This document shows positions 7,215 through 13,244 of a stretch of DNA of 13,244 nt, one piece after another. Below the pieces are notes generated by a model. That model was not told the DNA's origin and did not search any database. It saw nothing but the letters and a program-made list of their open reading frames with translations. Both the position numbers and the translations under genes were made by a program. The stretch comes from an uncultured bacterium (GTDB lineage: Bacteria; Planctomycetota; UBA1135; GCA-002686595): NCBI GenBank assembly GCA_913058555.1, contig CAJXRJ010000134.1, positions 1-13,244 on the forward strand, given 5' to 3'. Position 1 is the stretch's first letter, and each line of letters opens with the position of its first letter.

Positions 7215-8117
7215 ATGCCACTTCTCTCCATGACCGGATTCGGCGCCGCCCGCGCCGAACGTGCCCTCCCCGACGGCGCGCAGCTCGCGGTGCGCGCTGA
7301 GATTCGCACGGTCAACCACAAGCACCTCCAGGCCAAGGTGCGCATGCCCCAGGACTACGGCGTGCTCGAGCCCGTGCTGGACAAGCTCGTGCGCTCGAAG
7401 CTCGCCCGGGGCTCGGTGCAGGTCAGTCTCGACATCGCCCGCACGGGCGGCGCGCCGATGTTCGACGTGGATGAGGCGGTGCTCAACCGCTACGTCGAGC
7501 TGCAGCGGGAGGTCGCCGTCCGACACGGCCTCGCCCAGGTCGACTCCGTGGAGAAGCTCCTCGGTTTGCCCGGCGTGATCGCGCAGAAGCGCGCCGCCGA
7601 AGGCATTCAGGGCACGGGGCCAGAGGCCGAGCTGGTGATCTCGGTCATGACCGACGCCCTCGCGGCCCTCGTGGAGATGCGCGGCGTCGAAGGGGACGCG
7701 ATGGAGCGCGACCTGCGCCTGAGCGCGGACGCGATCACCTCCTTGGTCGCCGACATCGAGGCCTGCGTGCCGGACATCCTCGTGCGCCACAAAGCACGCC
7801 TGGTGGAGCGCGTGGCGGAACTCTCCGACAACGCCGGAGTCACCGAAGCCGACCTTGCCCGGGAGATCGCGCTGCTGGCCGATCGCCTCGACGTGGCGGA
7901 GGAAATCGCGCGCCTGAAGAGCCACGTGGACCAGCTCGACGGCCTGCTCACGAAAGGCGGCGCCGTGGGGCGCAAGCTCGACTTCCTGGCCCAGGAGTTC
8001 TTCCGCGAGGCCAACACGATCGGCTCCAAGTGCAGCGATTCCGCCGTCGCGCACCTGGTGGTCGACCTCAAGACCCAGGTGGAGCGTCTGCGTGAGCAGG
8101 TGCAGAACGTGGAATGA
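7215..8117 (+). CDS. yicC: YicC/YloC family endoribonuclease
   Basis: A full-length, 300-residue YicC-family protein (E. coli YicC is 287). The N-terminal signature SMTGFG is at 5-10, with VNHKHLQAKVRMP following at about 33-45. The C-terminal DUF1732 part includes REIALLADRLDVAEEIARLKSH at about 216-237, REANTIGSK at 264-272 and the closing REQVQNVE. The family has been shown to be an oligomeric endoribonuclease acting in RNA turnover, including of small RNAs in E. coli. The gene sits immediately before gmk, as in many bacteria, and overlaps it by ATGA. The ATG at 7215 directly precedes the conserved SMTGFG, which fixes the start, even though no Shine-Dalgarno site is present. Confidence 0.95.
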   Translation: MPLLSMTGFGAARAERALPDGAQLAVRAEIRTVNHKHLQAKVRMPQDYGVLEPVLDKLVRSKLARGSVQVSLDIARTGGAPMFDVDEAVLNRYVELQREVAVRHGLAQVDSVEKLLGLPGVIAQKRAAEGIQGTGPEAELVISVMTDALAALVEMRGVEGDAMERDLRLSADAITSLVADIEACVPDILVRHKARLVERVAELSDNAGVTEADLAREIALLADRLDVAEEIARLKSHVDQLDGLLTKGGAVGRKLDFLAQEFFREANTIGSKCSDSAVAHLVVDLKTQVERLREQVQNVE

Positions 8118-8731
8118 CCCACTCCGACGAAAATAATCCCAGCGGCCGCCAGGGTTCCATGCTCCTGATCTCGGGCCCATCGGGCTGCGGGAAGAGCACG
8201 ATCTGCAAGCGCCTCCTCGAGGACGACGACGTGGTATTCAGCGTCTCGGCCACGACCCGCGCGCCGCGTCCCGGCGAGGTCGACGGGACCCATTATCACT
8301 TCCTGAGCCCCGAGTCCTTCCGCGAGCACATCTCGCAGGGCGCGTTCATCGAGCACGCCGAGGTTCACGGGAACATGTACGGCACGCTCAAGGGCCCGAT
8401 GGAGACCGCGATCGCCGAGGGCAAGGTCTACCTCGTGGAGATCGACGTTCAGGGCGCGCTGCAGCTCAAGGCCCTCCAGGTTGACGGCATCTACGTCTTC
8501 GTGGCGCCGCCGGACTTCGACGTGCTCCGCGCGCGCCTCGCGGGGCGTGGGACCGAGACCCCCGAAGTGCTGGAGCGGCGCCTCAAGAAGGCCGAAGACG
8601 AGTACCGCGAGCGTGGCAAGTACGACCACATCGTCGTCAACGACGACCTCGAGCGTGCTGTTGCTGAGATCCGCGCGATCTCCGGGCTCCCACCCCAAGC
8701 CAACGCCCGCCGGGAGCCGGCCCGTGGCTGA
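8114..8731 (+). CDS. gmk: Guanylate kinase
   Basis: It phosphorylates GMP to GDP with ATP, an essential cytoplasmic step of purine nucleotide recycling. The 205 residues contain the P-loop GPSGCGKST at 21-29, the GMP-binding segment SATTRAPRPGE at 45-55 with a Tyr (Y61) after it, the AEVHGNMYGT region at 82-91, DVQGA at 111-115 and the lid residues RLAGRGTE at 141-148. The first 14 residues are polar and variable, as is usual in this family. The start overlaps the yicC stop (ATGA). The 3' end overlaps the next gene by eight bases. In many bacteria rpoZ follows gmk, but here coaC follows directly. Confidence 0.97.
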   Translation: MTHSDENNPSGRQGSMLLISGPSGCGKSTICKRLLEDDDVVFSVSATTRAPRPGEVDGTHYHFLSPESFREHISQGAFIEHAEVHGNMYGTLKGPMETAIAEGKVYLVEIDVQGALQLKALQVDGIYVFVAPPDFDVLRARLAGRGTETPEVLERRLKKAEDEYRERGKYDHIVVNDDLERAVAEIRAISGLPPQANARREPARG

Positions 8732-9266
8732 CATCCTCCTGGCCGTTTCGGCCTCGGTCTCGATCTACAAGGTCTGCGACCTCGCCAGCAAGCTCACTCA
8801 GGCGGGCCACCGCGTCCGCGCCGTCCTCACGGCGAACGCGGCCAAGCTTGTCAGCCCCCAGCTCTTCGAAGCGGTCACGGCTGAGCCCGCCCACGTGACC
8901 GAGTGGGGCGAGTCCCGCCGCGGCGCCATGGACCACATCGACCTCGCGCGTTTCGCCGACCTCGTCGTCGTGGCCCCGTGCTCCGCTGACCTCGCCGCGC
9001 GCCTTGCCCACGGCATGGCGGACGATCTTGTGACCACCGCGCTGCTGGCCGTCCCGGCCGGTGTCCCGCGGCTTGTGTGCCCGGCCATGAACCCGCACAT
9101 GCTCGATCAGCCCGCGGTCGTCCGCAACTTCGCTCAGTTGGCCGAGGACGGTTGGATCGCGATCGATTCGGGCTCGGGCTACATGGCCTGTGGCGACGAA
9201 GGCAAGGGGCGCCTCGCGGAGCCCGCGGAGATCGCCAAGGCCATCGAAGACGTCCTCTCCCGATGA
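8724..9266 (+). CDS. coaC: Phosphopantothenoylcysteine decarboxylase (separate CoaC)
   Basis: This flavoprotein decarboxylates 4'-phosphopantothenoylcysteine to 4'-phosphopantetheine in CoA synthesis. The 180 residues cover one HFCD-type flavin domain. Visible are the catalytic His H71 in AMDHIDLAR, the APCSADLAARLAHGMADDL flavin region, CPAMN at 119-123 with the PHM that follows, and the substrate clamp ACGDEGKGRL with C156. The N-terminal motif reads VSASVSIYK where most relatives have GITGSIAAYK, so the first glycine of the flavin loop is changed. The start is GTG 8724, inside the last codons of gmk, because residues from here match the family N-terminus exactly. In E. coli this domain is fused to CoaB; here it ends and the ligase begins with an ATGA overlap. 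Confidence 0.92.
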   Translation: MADILLAVSASVSIYKVCDLASKLTQAGHRVRAVLTANAAKLVSPQLFEAVTAEPAHVTEWGESRRGAMDHIDLARFADLVVVAPCSADLAARLAHGMADDLVTTALLAVPAGVPRLVCPAMNPHMLDQPAVVRNFAQLAEDGWIAIDSGSGYMACGDEGKGRLAEPAEIAKAIEDVLSR

Positions 9267-9892
9267 CGGAGACGCTGCACGTGATCGTGACCGCGGGCCC
9301 CACCCGCGAGTACATCGATCCGGTCCGGTACCTCTCGAACGAGTCCAGTGGCCTCATGGGCTTCGAGATCGCCAAGGCCCTCCTCGCTGCGGGTCATCGA
9401 GTCACGATCGTCGCAGGTCCCGTGCACCAGGAGACGCCCGAGGGTGCCGAGCGCATCGACGTCATGAGTGCCCTCGACATGCTCGCGGCCCTCGAGGAGC
9501 ACTTCCCAAAGGCCGACGCCATCTTCATGGCCGCCGCCGTGGGCGACTTCCGCCCCGCGACCAAGCTGGGCGGCAAGTGGAAGAAGAAGGAGGAGGGCGG
9601 CGGCCCGCCAGTCCTCGAGCTCGTCGAAAACCCCGACCTCCTCGCGACCATCGCCGCCACCAAGGGTCACCGCAAGGTCATCGCCTTCGCCCTGGAAACC
9701 TCCGACGGCGAGGCCCGCGCCGCCGCCAAGCTCGTCCGCAAAAACGCCGACTACATCGTCCTCAACGGCGCCTCCGCCCTCAACGCTGCCACCTCCACGG
9801 TGACCGTCCTCAACGGGAATGGAGTGGTTTGGGCACTCGAGGATTCGCCCAAGGCAGCGACCGCCAAACGACTGGTCGAGTTGCTGGGATAA
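9263..9892 (+). CDS. coaB: Phosphopantothenate-cysteine ligase (separate CoaB)
   Basis: It joins cysteine to 4'-phosphopantothenate using a nucleotide triphosphate (CTP in most bacteria), the step just before CoaC. The 209 residues have the nucleotide and intermediate-binding motif VTAGPTREYIDPVRYLSN at 9-26, with N26 equivalent to the Asn of the E. coli enzyme that binds the acyl-nucleotide intermediate. SSGLMG follows, then AAAVGDFRPA at 90-99, and a lysine-rich segment KWKKK at 105-109 where the essential lysine of the family lies. ENPDLLATIA and VIAFALET follow as in the family. The start ATG 9263 overlaps the coaC stop. It is the last gene of the plus-strand run and is followed by a 48-base gap to the convergent hydrolase. 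Confidence 0.93.
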   Translation: MTETLHVIVTAGPTREYIDPVRYLSNESSGLMGFEIAKALLAAGHRVTIVAGPVHQETPEGAERIDVMSALDMLAALEEHFPKADAIFMAAAVGDFRPATKLGGKWKKKEEGGGPPVLELVENPDLLATIAATKGHRKVIAFALETSDGEARAAAKLVRKNADYIVLNGASALNAATSTVTVLNGNGVVWALEDSPKAATAKRLVELLG

Positions 9893-9903
9893 GGGGCGGG
9901 CGC

Positions 9904-9918
9904 GTCGGCGAAGCCGAC
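9904..9918. terminator. Small perfect hairpin between convergent operons
   Basis: GTCGGC (9904-9909) pairs with GCCGAC (9913-9918) around a three-base loop GAA, 11 bases after the coaB stop. It could end transcription for the convergent genes in either direction. No T-run follows on either strand, so it is only a candidate; Rho-dependent termination is as likely. Confidence 0.3.
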
Positions 9919-9940
9919 TCTCGCCGCCCTCGACCTACGC

Positions 9941-11749
9941 CTAGAGCCAGCCCTTGACGAGCCGGTACCAGCTGGACGCGTAGTACGTCTCGACGATCTC
10001 CTCTCGCAGCTCTCTCTGGACGTCCTTGTCCTTCTCCGAGCGCTGCTTCCAGAAGAGGTCGTCGGCGGGGCCTTGGTGTTTGTCCCGGAGGGCCGTGTAG
10101 GCGGCCATGACTTCCTTGGACGCGTCCGCGAAGGCGAACTCATCGCGGTAGTCGAGGAAGTCGTCCATCCACCCGTTGTTCTTGTTGGCGAGGACCTTCG
10201 GGGCGAGCTTCTTGAGCACAGCCTTTGCGGCGGTGTCCAGCTTCGCGGCGGCGGCATCGAGCTGGGCCTGCTGGGCCGCGCTCGGCTCCACCTCGCTCGC
10301 CCGCTGGAGCGCCGCGGCCACGTCCCGCCAGCGCTTGTCCTTCGCCGCTTCGACGGCCAGCGCCGCCAACGCCCCTCCGTCCCCCGACGACATCCTGTCG
10401 AGCCACTCGATCGCGTCGTCCACCGGGAGGTGCGCAAACATGTGGCCCGCGCGGTCATCGGTAAAGAACCGCATGGTCGGGAAGCCCCCATCCAAGAGCG
10501 AGTCAACGCCTGCCTTGCCGCTGGAGAACGCCACGACGTCATCGTTCGTGCCGTGGATAGGCGCAAACGCGACCGCCCTTTGTTCCGTGAGGTCGTCGAT
10601 GCGCGTGGGCTCGCATTGGATGAGCATCCCGCCGCTCATCGGGAAGACGCCCGCAACGAGGTCGGGGTAGAACATCGCGATCGGGTAGGTCAGCCAGCCG
10701 CCCTGGCTGTGGCCGCCGACGAACCACCGGTCAATCCCAAGCACACCGCCGAGCTCCCCAATCCCCTCGGCCACGAGAGCGGGGCTCTGGCGGTGGGCGT
10801 ACGCGGGCCCGACCCCGTCGCCGCCGAAGTTGATGTACGTGTAGTTGAAGGTCGGCGAGCCCTGCTCGGACCAGCCGTTCATCTGTTCGCCGTCGAAGCC
10901 GACGATGATGTACCGACTCGCAAGCTCCGGCCAAGCCCCGGGGAAGGTGCCGACGTAGTCCCGGGCGCTCATGTTTGAGCCGTGCAGGATGCAGATGGCG
11001 TCGTAGGAGGTTGCCGGGTCGTAGGACTCAGGGACACGAACGTAGTAGCGCATGCCGCTTTCCGACTGGCCCTCGACGATCTCACCGGGCTTCCAGTCCG
11101 GCTGCGAAGGCTTGCGCCGGTAGCCGCCCCAGCGGCCGTCCCGTTCGCCGTTCTTCCAATCGCCGGTGATGAACTCGCCGTCCGACCACAGGTCGAAGGT
11201 CGCGCTGCCCCCGCTCCCATACGTGACGTCGAGGGTGTTGCCCTTGGCCGTGCCCTCGATCCTGGTCTTGTCGTAGCCGTAGGTGCCCGCGACGTCGCGG
11301 CCCGTCTGGGTGAGCGTCATGGGGCCGAAGCTCGTCATCCATTCGCCCGAGAAGTCCGCCGCGTCCTGGCGCATCCCGTCCACGACGGCGACCCAGCGGG
11401 CAACGGTCTTGAGCTTGACCGTGGTCTTCTTGCCGTCCACACGCATGCGGACGGTGGACGTCTTCACCGAGCCGGTCAGCGTGGTTCCGCCCCGGGTGTC
11501 GACGCGGTCCGTGTCGCCGAACTCGATGGTGGCGATCTTCGAAACGAGCACCTTGGCCGTTCCAAAGTCGGTCTCCAGCTCGATGGACGCCGTGGTGACG
11601 CTCCCTTCGAGCTCGGTGCCGTCCTTGAGGACCAGGATGGCGACGTCCTCCAGGGCGAGGTGGCCCCCGGGGGAGAGTGGCGTGCCTGCGAACGTGGCCC
11701 CCAGGAGGGGGCCCAACAGAAGTACGAGTACGAGCGGGAGAAACTTCAT
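9941..11749 (-). CDS. Secreted multidomain alpha/beta hydrolase (esterase-like)
   Basis: A 602-residue exported protein. Residues 1-21 are a hydrophobic signal peptide (MKF, then Leu-rich, then GATFAG). About 35-125 is a beta-rich region with two similar units, one beginning VLKDGTELEGSV and the other GGTTLTGSV. About 132-211 is a lipocalin-like or GTW-type beta domain (FSGEW ... GRWGGYRR). About 225-455 is an alpha/beta hydrolase fold with oxyanion segment ILHGSN, nucleophile elbow GHSQGG (S348), acid D403 or D404 in HGTNDD, and H436 in DRAGHMF. The remainder (about 456-602) is helical, alanine-rich and probably not catalytic. The fold resembles secreted esterases and polyester depolymerase-like enzymes; the substrate is unknown. 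GGAGG abuts the ATG with no spacer, an unusual ribosome site, and a strong inverted repeat lies just upstream. A beta-barrel gene ends 112 bases upstream in the same direction. Confidence 0.82.
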   Translation of the reverse strand: MKFLPLVLVLLLGPLLGATFAGTPLSPGGHLALEDVAILVLKDGTELEGSVTTASIELETDFGTAKVLVSKIATIEFGDTDRVDTRGGTTLTGSVKTSTVRMRVDGKKTTVKLKTVARWVAVVDGMRQDAADFSGEWMTSFGPMTLTQTGRDVAGTYGYDKTRIEGTAKGNTLDVTYGSGGSATFDLWSDGEFITGDWKNGERDGRWGGYRRKPSQPDWKPGEIVEGQSESGMRYYVRVPESYDPATSYDAICILHGSNMSARDYVGTFPGAWPELASRYIIVGFDGEQMNGWSEQGSPTFNYTYINFGGDGVGPAYAHRQSPALVAEGIGELGGVLGIDRWFVGGHSQGGWLTYPIAMFYPDLVAGVFPMSGGMLIQCEPTRIDDLTEQRAVAFAPIHGTNDDVVAFSSGKAGVDSLLDGGFPTMRFFTDDRAGHMFAHLPVDDAIEWLDRMSSGDGGALAALAVEAAKDKRWRDVAAALQRASEVEPSAAQQAQLDAAAAKLDTAAKAVLKKLAPKVLANKNNGWMDDFLDYRDEFAFADASKEVMAAYTALRDKHQGPADDLFWKQRSEKDKDVQRELREEIVETYYASSWYRLVKGWL

Positions 11750-11762
11750 CCTCCCAGCCTAC

Positions 11763-11809
11763 GGGGCCGCCCGGATTTCGTGAGTCACAGGACAGTCACG
11801 GGCGGCCCC
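11763..11809 (-). repeat. Perfect 11-bp inverted repeat just upstream of the hydrolase start
   Basis: GGGGCCGCCCG at 11763-11773 is the exact reverse complement of CGGGCGGCCCC at 11799-11809, with a 25-base loop that itself contains GTGA and TCAC pairs (11780-11788). On the minus strand it ends 13 bases before the hydrolase ATG and begins 52 bases after the barrel stop codon. No T-run follows, so it is a poor intrinsic terminator; a read-through control or a translation-hindering leader hairpin is possible. Confidence 0.65.
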
Positions 11810-11817
11810 TCGAAATC

Positions 11818-11839
11818 GACTCAGGGTCGACTCAGGGTC
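11818..11839 (-). repeat. Tandem 11-bp direct repeat upstream of the hydrolase
   Basis: GACTCAGGGTC occurs twice back to back, at 11818-11828 and 11829-11839. Eleven bases is about one helical turn, so both copies would face the same side of DNA. On the minus strand the outer copy overlaps TTGACC (11841-11836), a -35-like hexamer, and CGATTT lies 17 bases further on as a poor -10. It could be an operator, or a chance duplication. Confidence 0.5.
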
Positions 11840-11861
11840 AATTTATGGGGCAAACAGATCC

Positions 11862-13200
11862 CTAGAACGTGAAGTTCAGCTGCGTGTAGCCGTAGAGCGT
11901 GTCGCTCACGCTGCCCGCTCCTGAAGCGGCTTCCACGAAGCTGCCGGCGGCGTAGTACGCCGCCCCGAACTCCAGCCTGAGGGACTTCGGCGCGATGTCG
12001 TGCCGCACGCGGAACTCGGAGAGCGTTCCGATGTACGACCCCGAGTTGCCCGTCGTGTCCTGCACGCCCGCCGTCGTCCACGCGTCGCGGTCCGACGCCA
12101 GGTAGTGGAAACGGTGGGTCAGCATCACTTCCCAATCGCTCGCGGGCTTCGTCACGAAGCGCAGGCCCGGGGAGACCAGGTTGGAGCGGGCGAACGCGCC
12201 GAGGATCCCGGTGGGGCCGAACTCGAAGCGCCGCGCGCCGAAGAGCGTGTCGAAGCGGTTGCTCTCTTGATCGTTCGGGTTGTTGTCGCCCGATACGTAG
12301 TCAAAGAGCGCTTCCACGCGGGACTTCGTGTCTCCGGTGAAGGCGTAGCCAAAGGTCAGGTGATGGAACCACGCCTCATGGTCGAAGGTCGCCGCGGCGG
12401 AGCGCGGGGAGTCGCCGAACTGGAAGACGGATTCGAGTTCCCAATAGAGCTCGCCGGCGGTGCGTGGCTTGAGCCAGCGTGTGCCCAGGGTCTTCAGGTT
12501 GCGGTCGCGGGTGGAGAGGCCCGTGCCGTCGCTTTCGTCGAGGCCGAAGAGGTACACCTCCGCGTCCATGCCGCCTGCGACATCGGGGAAGGCGCCGTGC
12601 CCGCCCCAAAACCGCACGTTCGTGCGCTCCTCGTCGAACCGGATGTCACCGTCGTCCAGGGCCGCGGCGCCCCGGGGGAGGCGTTGGACGGGGTAGGTGT
12701 AGAAGGCCCGGGCCTTGGCGCCGGACTTGGACTCCCACTGGGCGTTGACGCCCGTGAAGGCGTTGATCGTGTTCCTGAATCGGTTCCTCGCCACCAGTCG
12801 GCGGCTGCCGATATCCATGGTGTGGCGTCCGAGCTGGACCCTGAGGGAGTCCTCGGGCTCGAAGGCGTCCGTAAATTCACCCGCGACGTATCCCTGAAGC
12901 AACTCGACGTTGTTGACGATCCCGGTGTTGAGGCGGGCGTTGCTGATTCCGCTGTAGACCCGGCTGTCCTCGAGCTCGGCCGTGGCCGAGAGGAAGCGGT
13001 CTTTGACCGTCATCTCGACAAGGCTGCGGGTCACGAAGATGTGCTCTTCACCGCCTGCGGCACCCCTGAATTGTTCGTCGAAGCCTTCGTAACGGCCTCG
13101 GATCGTGCCCTTGATGTCGAACCACTCGGGCAACCCGAGGGCGTCGGAGAGGCGCCAAGGGCCCTCGTTTTGACCGTTATCCTGGGTGTAGGGGCTCAAT
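11862..13200 (-). CDS. AlgE-like (alginate export family) outer-membrane beta-barrel, N-terminus missing
   Basis: About 445 genuine residues remain; the first six of the open frame (MCIRDR) are adapter. The protein consists of alternating hydrophobic and polar strands with charged turns and ends in the aromatic-terminated strand YTQLNFTF, as outer-membrane proteins do. Segments such as GTIRGRYEGFDEQFRG near the start, LRVQLGRHTMDIGSRRLVARNRFRNT and YLFGLDE fit the alginate-export porin family, in which an 18-strand barrel passes anionic polymers or small solutes. The missing part would carry the signal peptide and first strand or strands. It is followed, 112 bases on, by the secreted hydrolase. 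The family call rests on motif style, since no alignment was made; an uptake porin for another solute is equally possible. Confidence 0.7.
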
Positions 13201-13244
13201 CTGTCTCTTATACACATCTGACGCTGCCGACGATATGCAGTGTG
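13201..13244 (-). other. Untrimmed Nextera i5 adapter (artificial)
   Basis: This is the reverse complement of the left end: the Tn5 mosaic end CTGTCTCTTATACACATCT, then GACGCTGCCGACGA, then the index TATGCAGT and three bases of P5 adapter. Natural sequence ends at 13200. It is what read 2 gives on running through a short insert. Confidence 0.98.

Noticed and set aside
5413..8180. Two minus-strand open frames of about 470 codons each (5413-6825 and 6762-8180)
   Set aside because: They lie opposite aroF, tpiA, secG and yicC, which carry full catalytic or family motifs; the antisense products are His- and Arg-rich without recognisable domains.
11780..11788. GTGAGTCAC near-palindrome resembling a eukaryotic AP-1 site
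   Set aside because: The context is bacterial and the match is within the loop of a larger inverted repeat; chance similarity is the simplest explanation.
49..13200. CRISPR, tRNA, rRNA, prophage, toxin-antitoxin or defence genes
   Set aside because: I saw no spaced repeat arrays, tRNA-like cloverleafs, integrase or phage motifs, nor small paired toxin-antitoxin frames with recognisable motifs.
1..13244. Terminal inverted repeats suggesting a composite transposon
   Set aside because: The repeats are Nextera adapter with an index barcode, and no transposase is encoded between them.

Overview
This window is a GC-rich bacterial fragment lying between two pieces of artificial sequence. Positions 1-48 and 13201-13244 are untrimmed Illumina Nextera adapter with an i5 index, in inverted orientation, so the natural DNA is 49-13200. 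Both end genes are cut by the fragment ends, and the residues beyond those points are translated adapter. The organism looks like a member of the Planctomycetota: GC-rich coding, few Shine-Dalgarno sites, the order tpiA-secG-yicC-gmk-coaC-coaB, and large secreted proteins of mixed domain content. This is inference from style and gene order; there is no rRNA or other marker in the window.

Layout. (1) 49-4572, minus strand: a four-gene operon joined by three ATGA stop/start overlaps. In transcription order it encodes an HD-domain nucleotidase-like hydrolase, a membrane-anchored protein with carboxypeptidase-regulatory-like beta-sandwich repeats, a polytopic GT-C-like membrane protein with a large soluble tail, and a THUMP-like class I methyltransferase cut at its C-terminus. 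(2) 4573-4828: a divergent intergenic region with a perfect TATAAT on the plus strand. (3) 4829-9892, plus strand: a housekeeping run of DAHP synthase (aroF), triosephosphate isomerase (tpiA), SecG, YicC-type RNase, guanylate kinase (gmk), and separate coaC and coaB genes for coenzyme A synthesis. Most junctions overlap by 4-8 bases; the exceptions are the spacers on either side of secG. (4) 9941-13200, minus strand, convergent with (3): a secreted multidomain alpha/beta hydrolase and, upstream of it, an AlgE-like outer-membrane beta-barrel that lacks its N-terminus. The gap between these two holds an 11-bp perfect inverted repeat and a tandem 11-bp repeat.

How they work together. The plus-strand run joins the first step of the shikimate pathway, a central glycolytic enzyme, a Sec translocon subunit, RNA turnover, GMP phosphorylation and two steps of CoA synthesis; this is ordinary core metabolism packed into one transcription unit. 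The minus-strand cluster at the left links a nucleotide hydrolase and a methyltransferase with two envelope proteins, with no obvious single pathway. The hydrolase and porin pair at the right could be an uptake or export and degradation unit for an esterified or polymeric substrate, but that is speculative.

I looked for defence systems, CRISPR, prophage, insertion sequences, tRNA, rRNA and riboswitches and found none that the sequence supports. The more unusual points are the GT-C-like protein without the expected acidic pair, the split coaC/coaB with no rpoZ, the low-complexity tail on DAHP synthase, and the structured leader of the secreted hydrolase.
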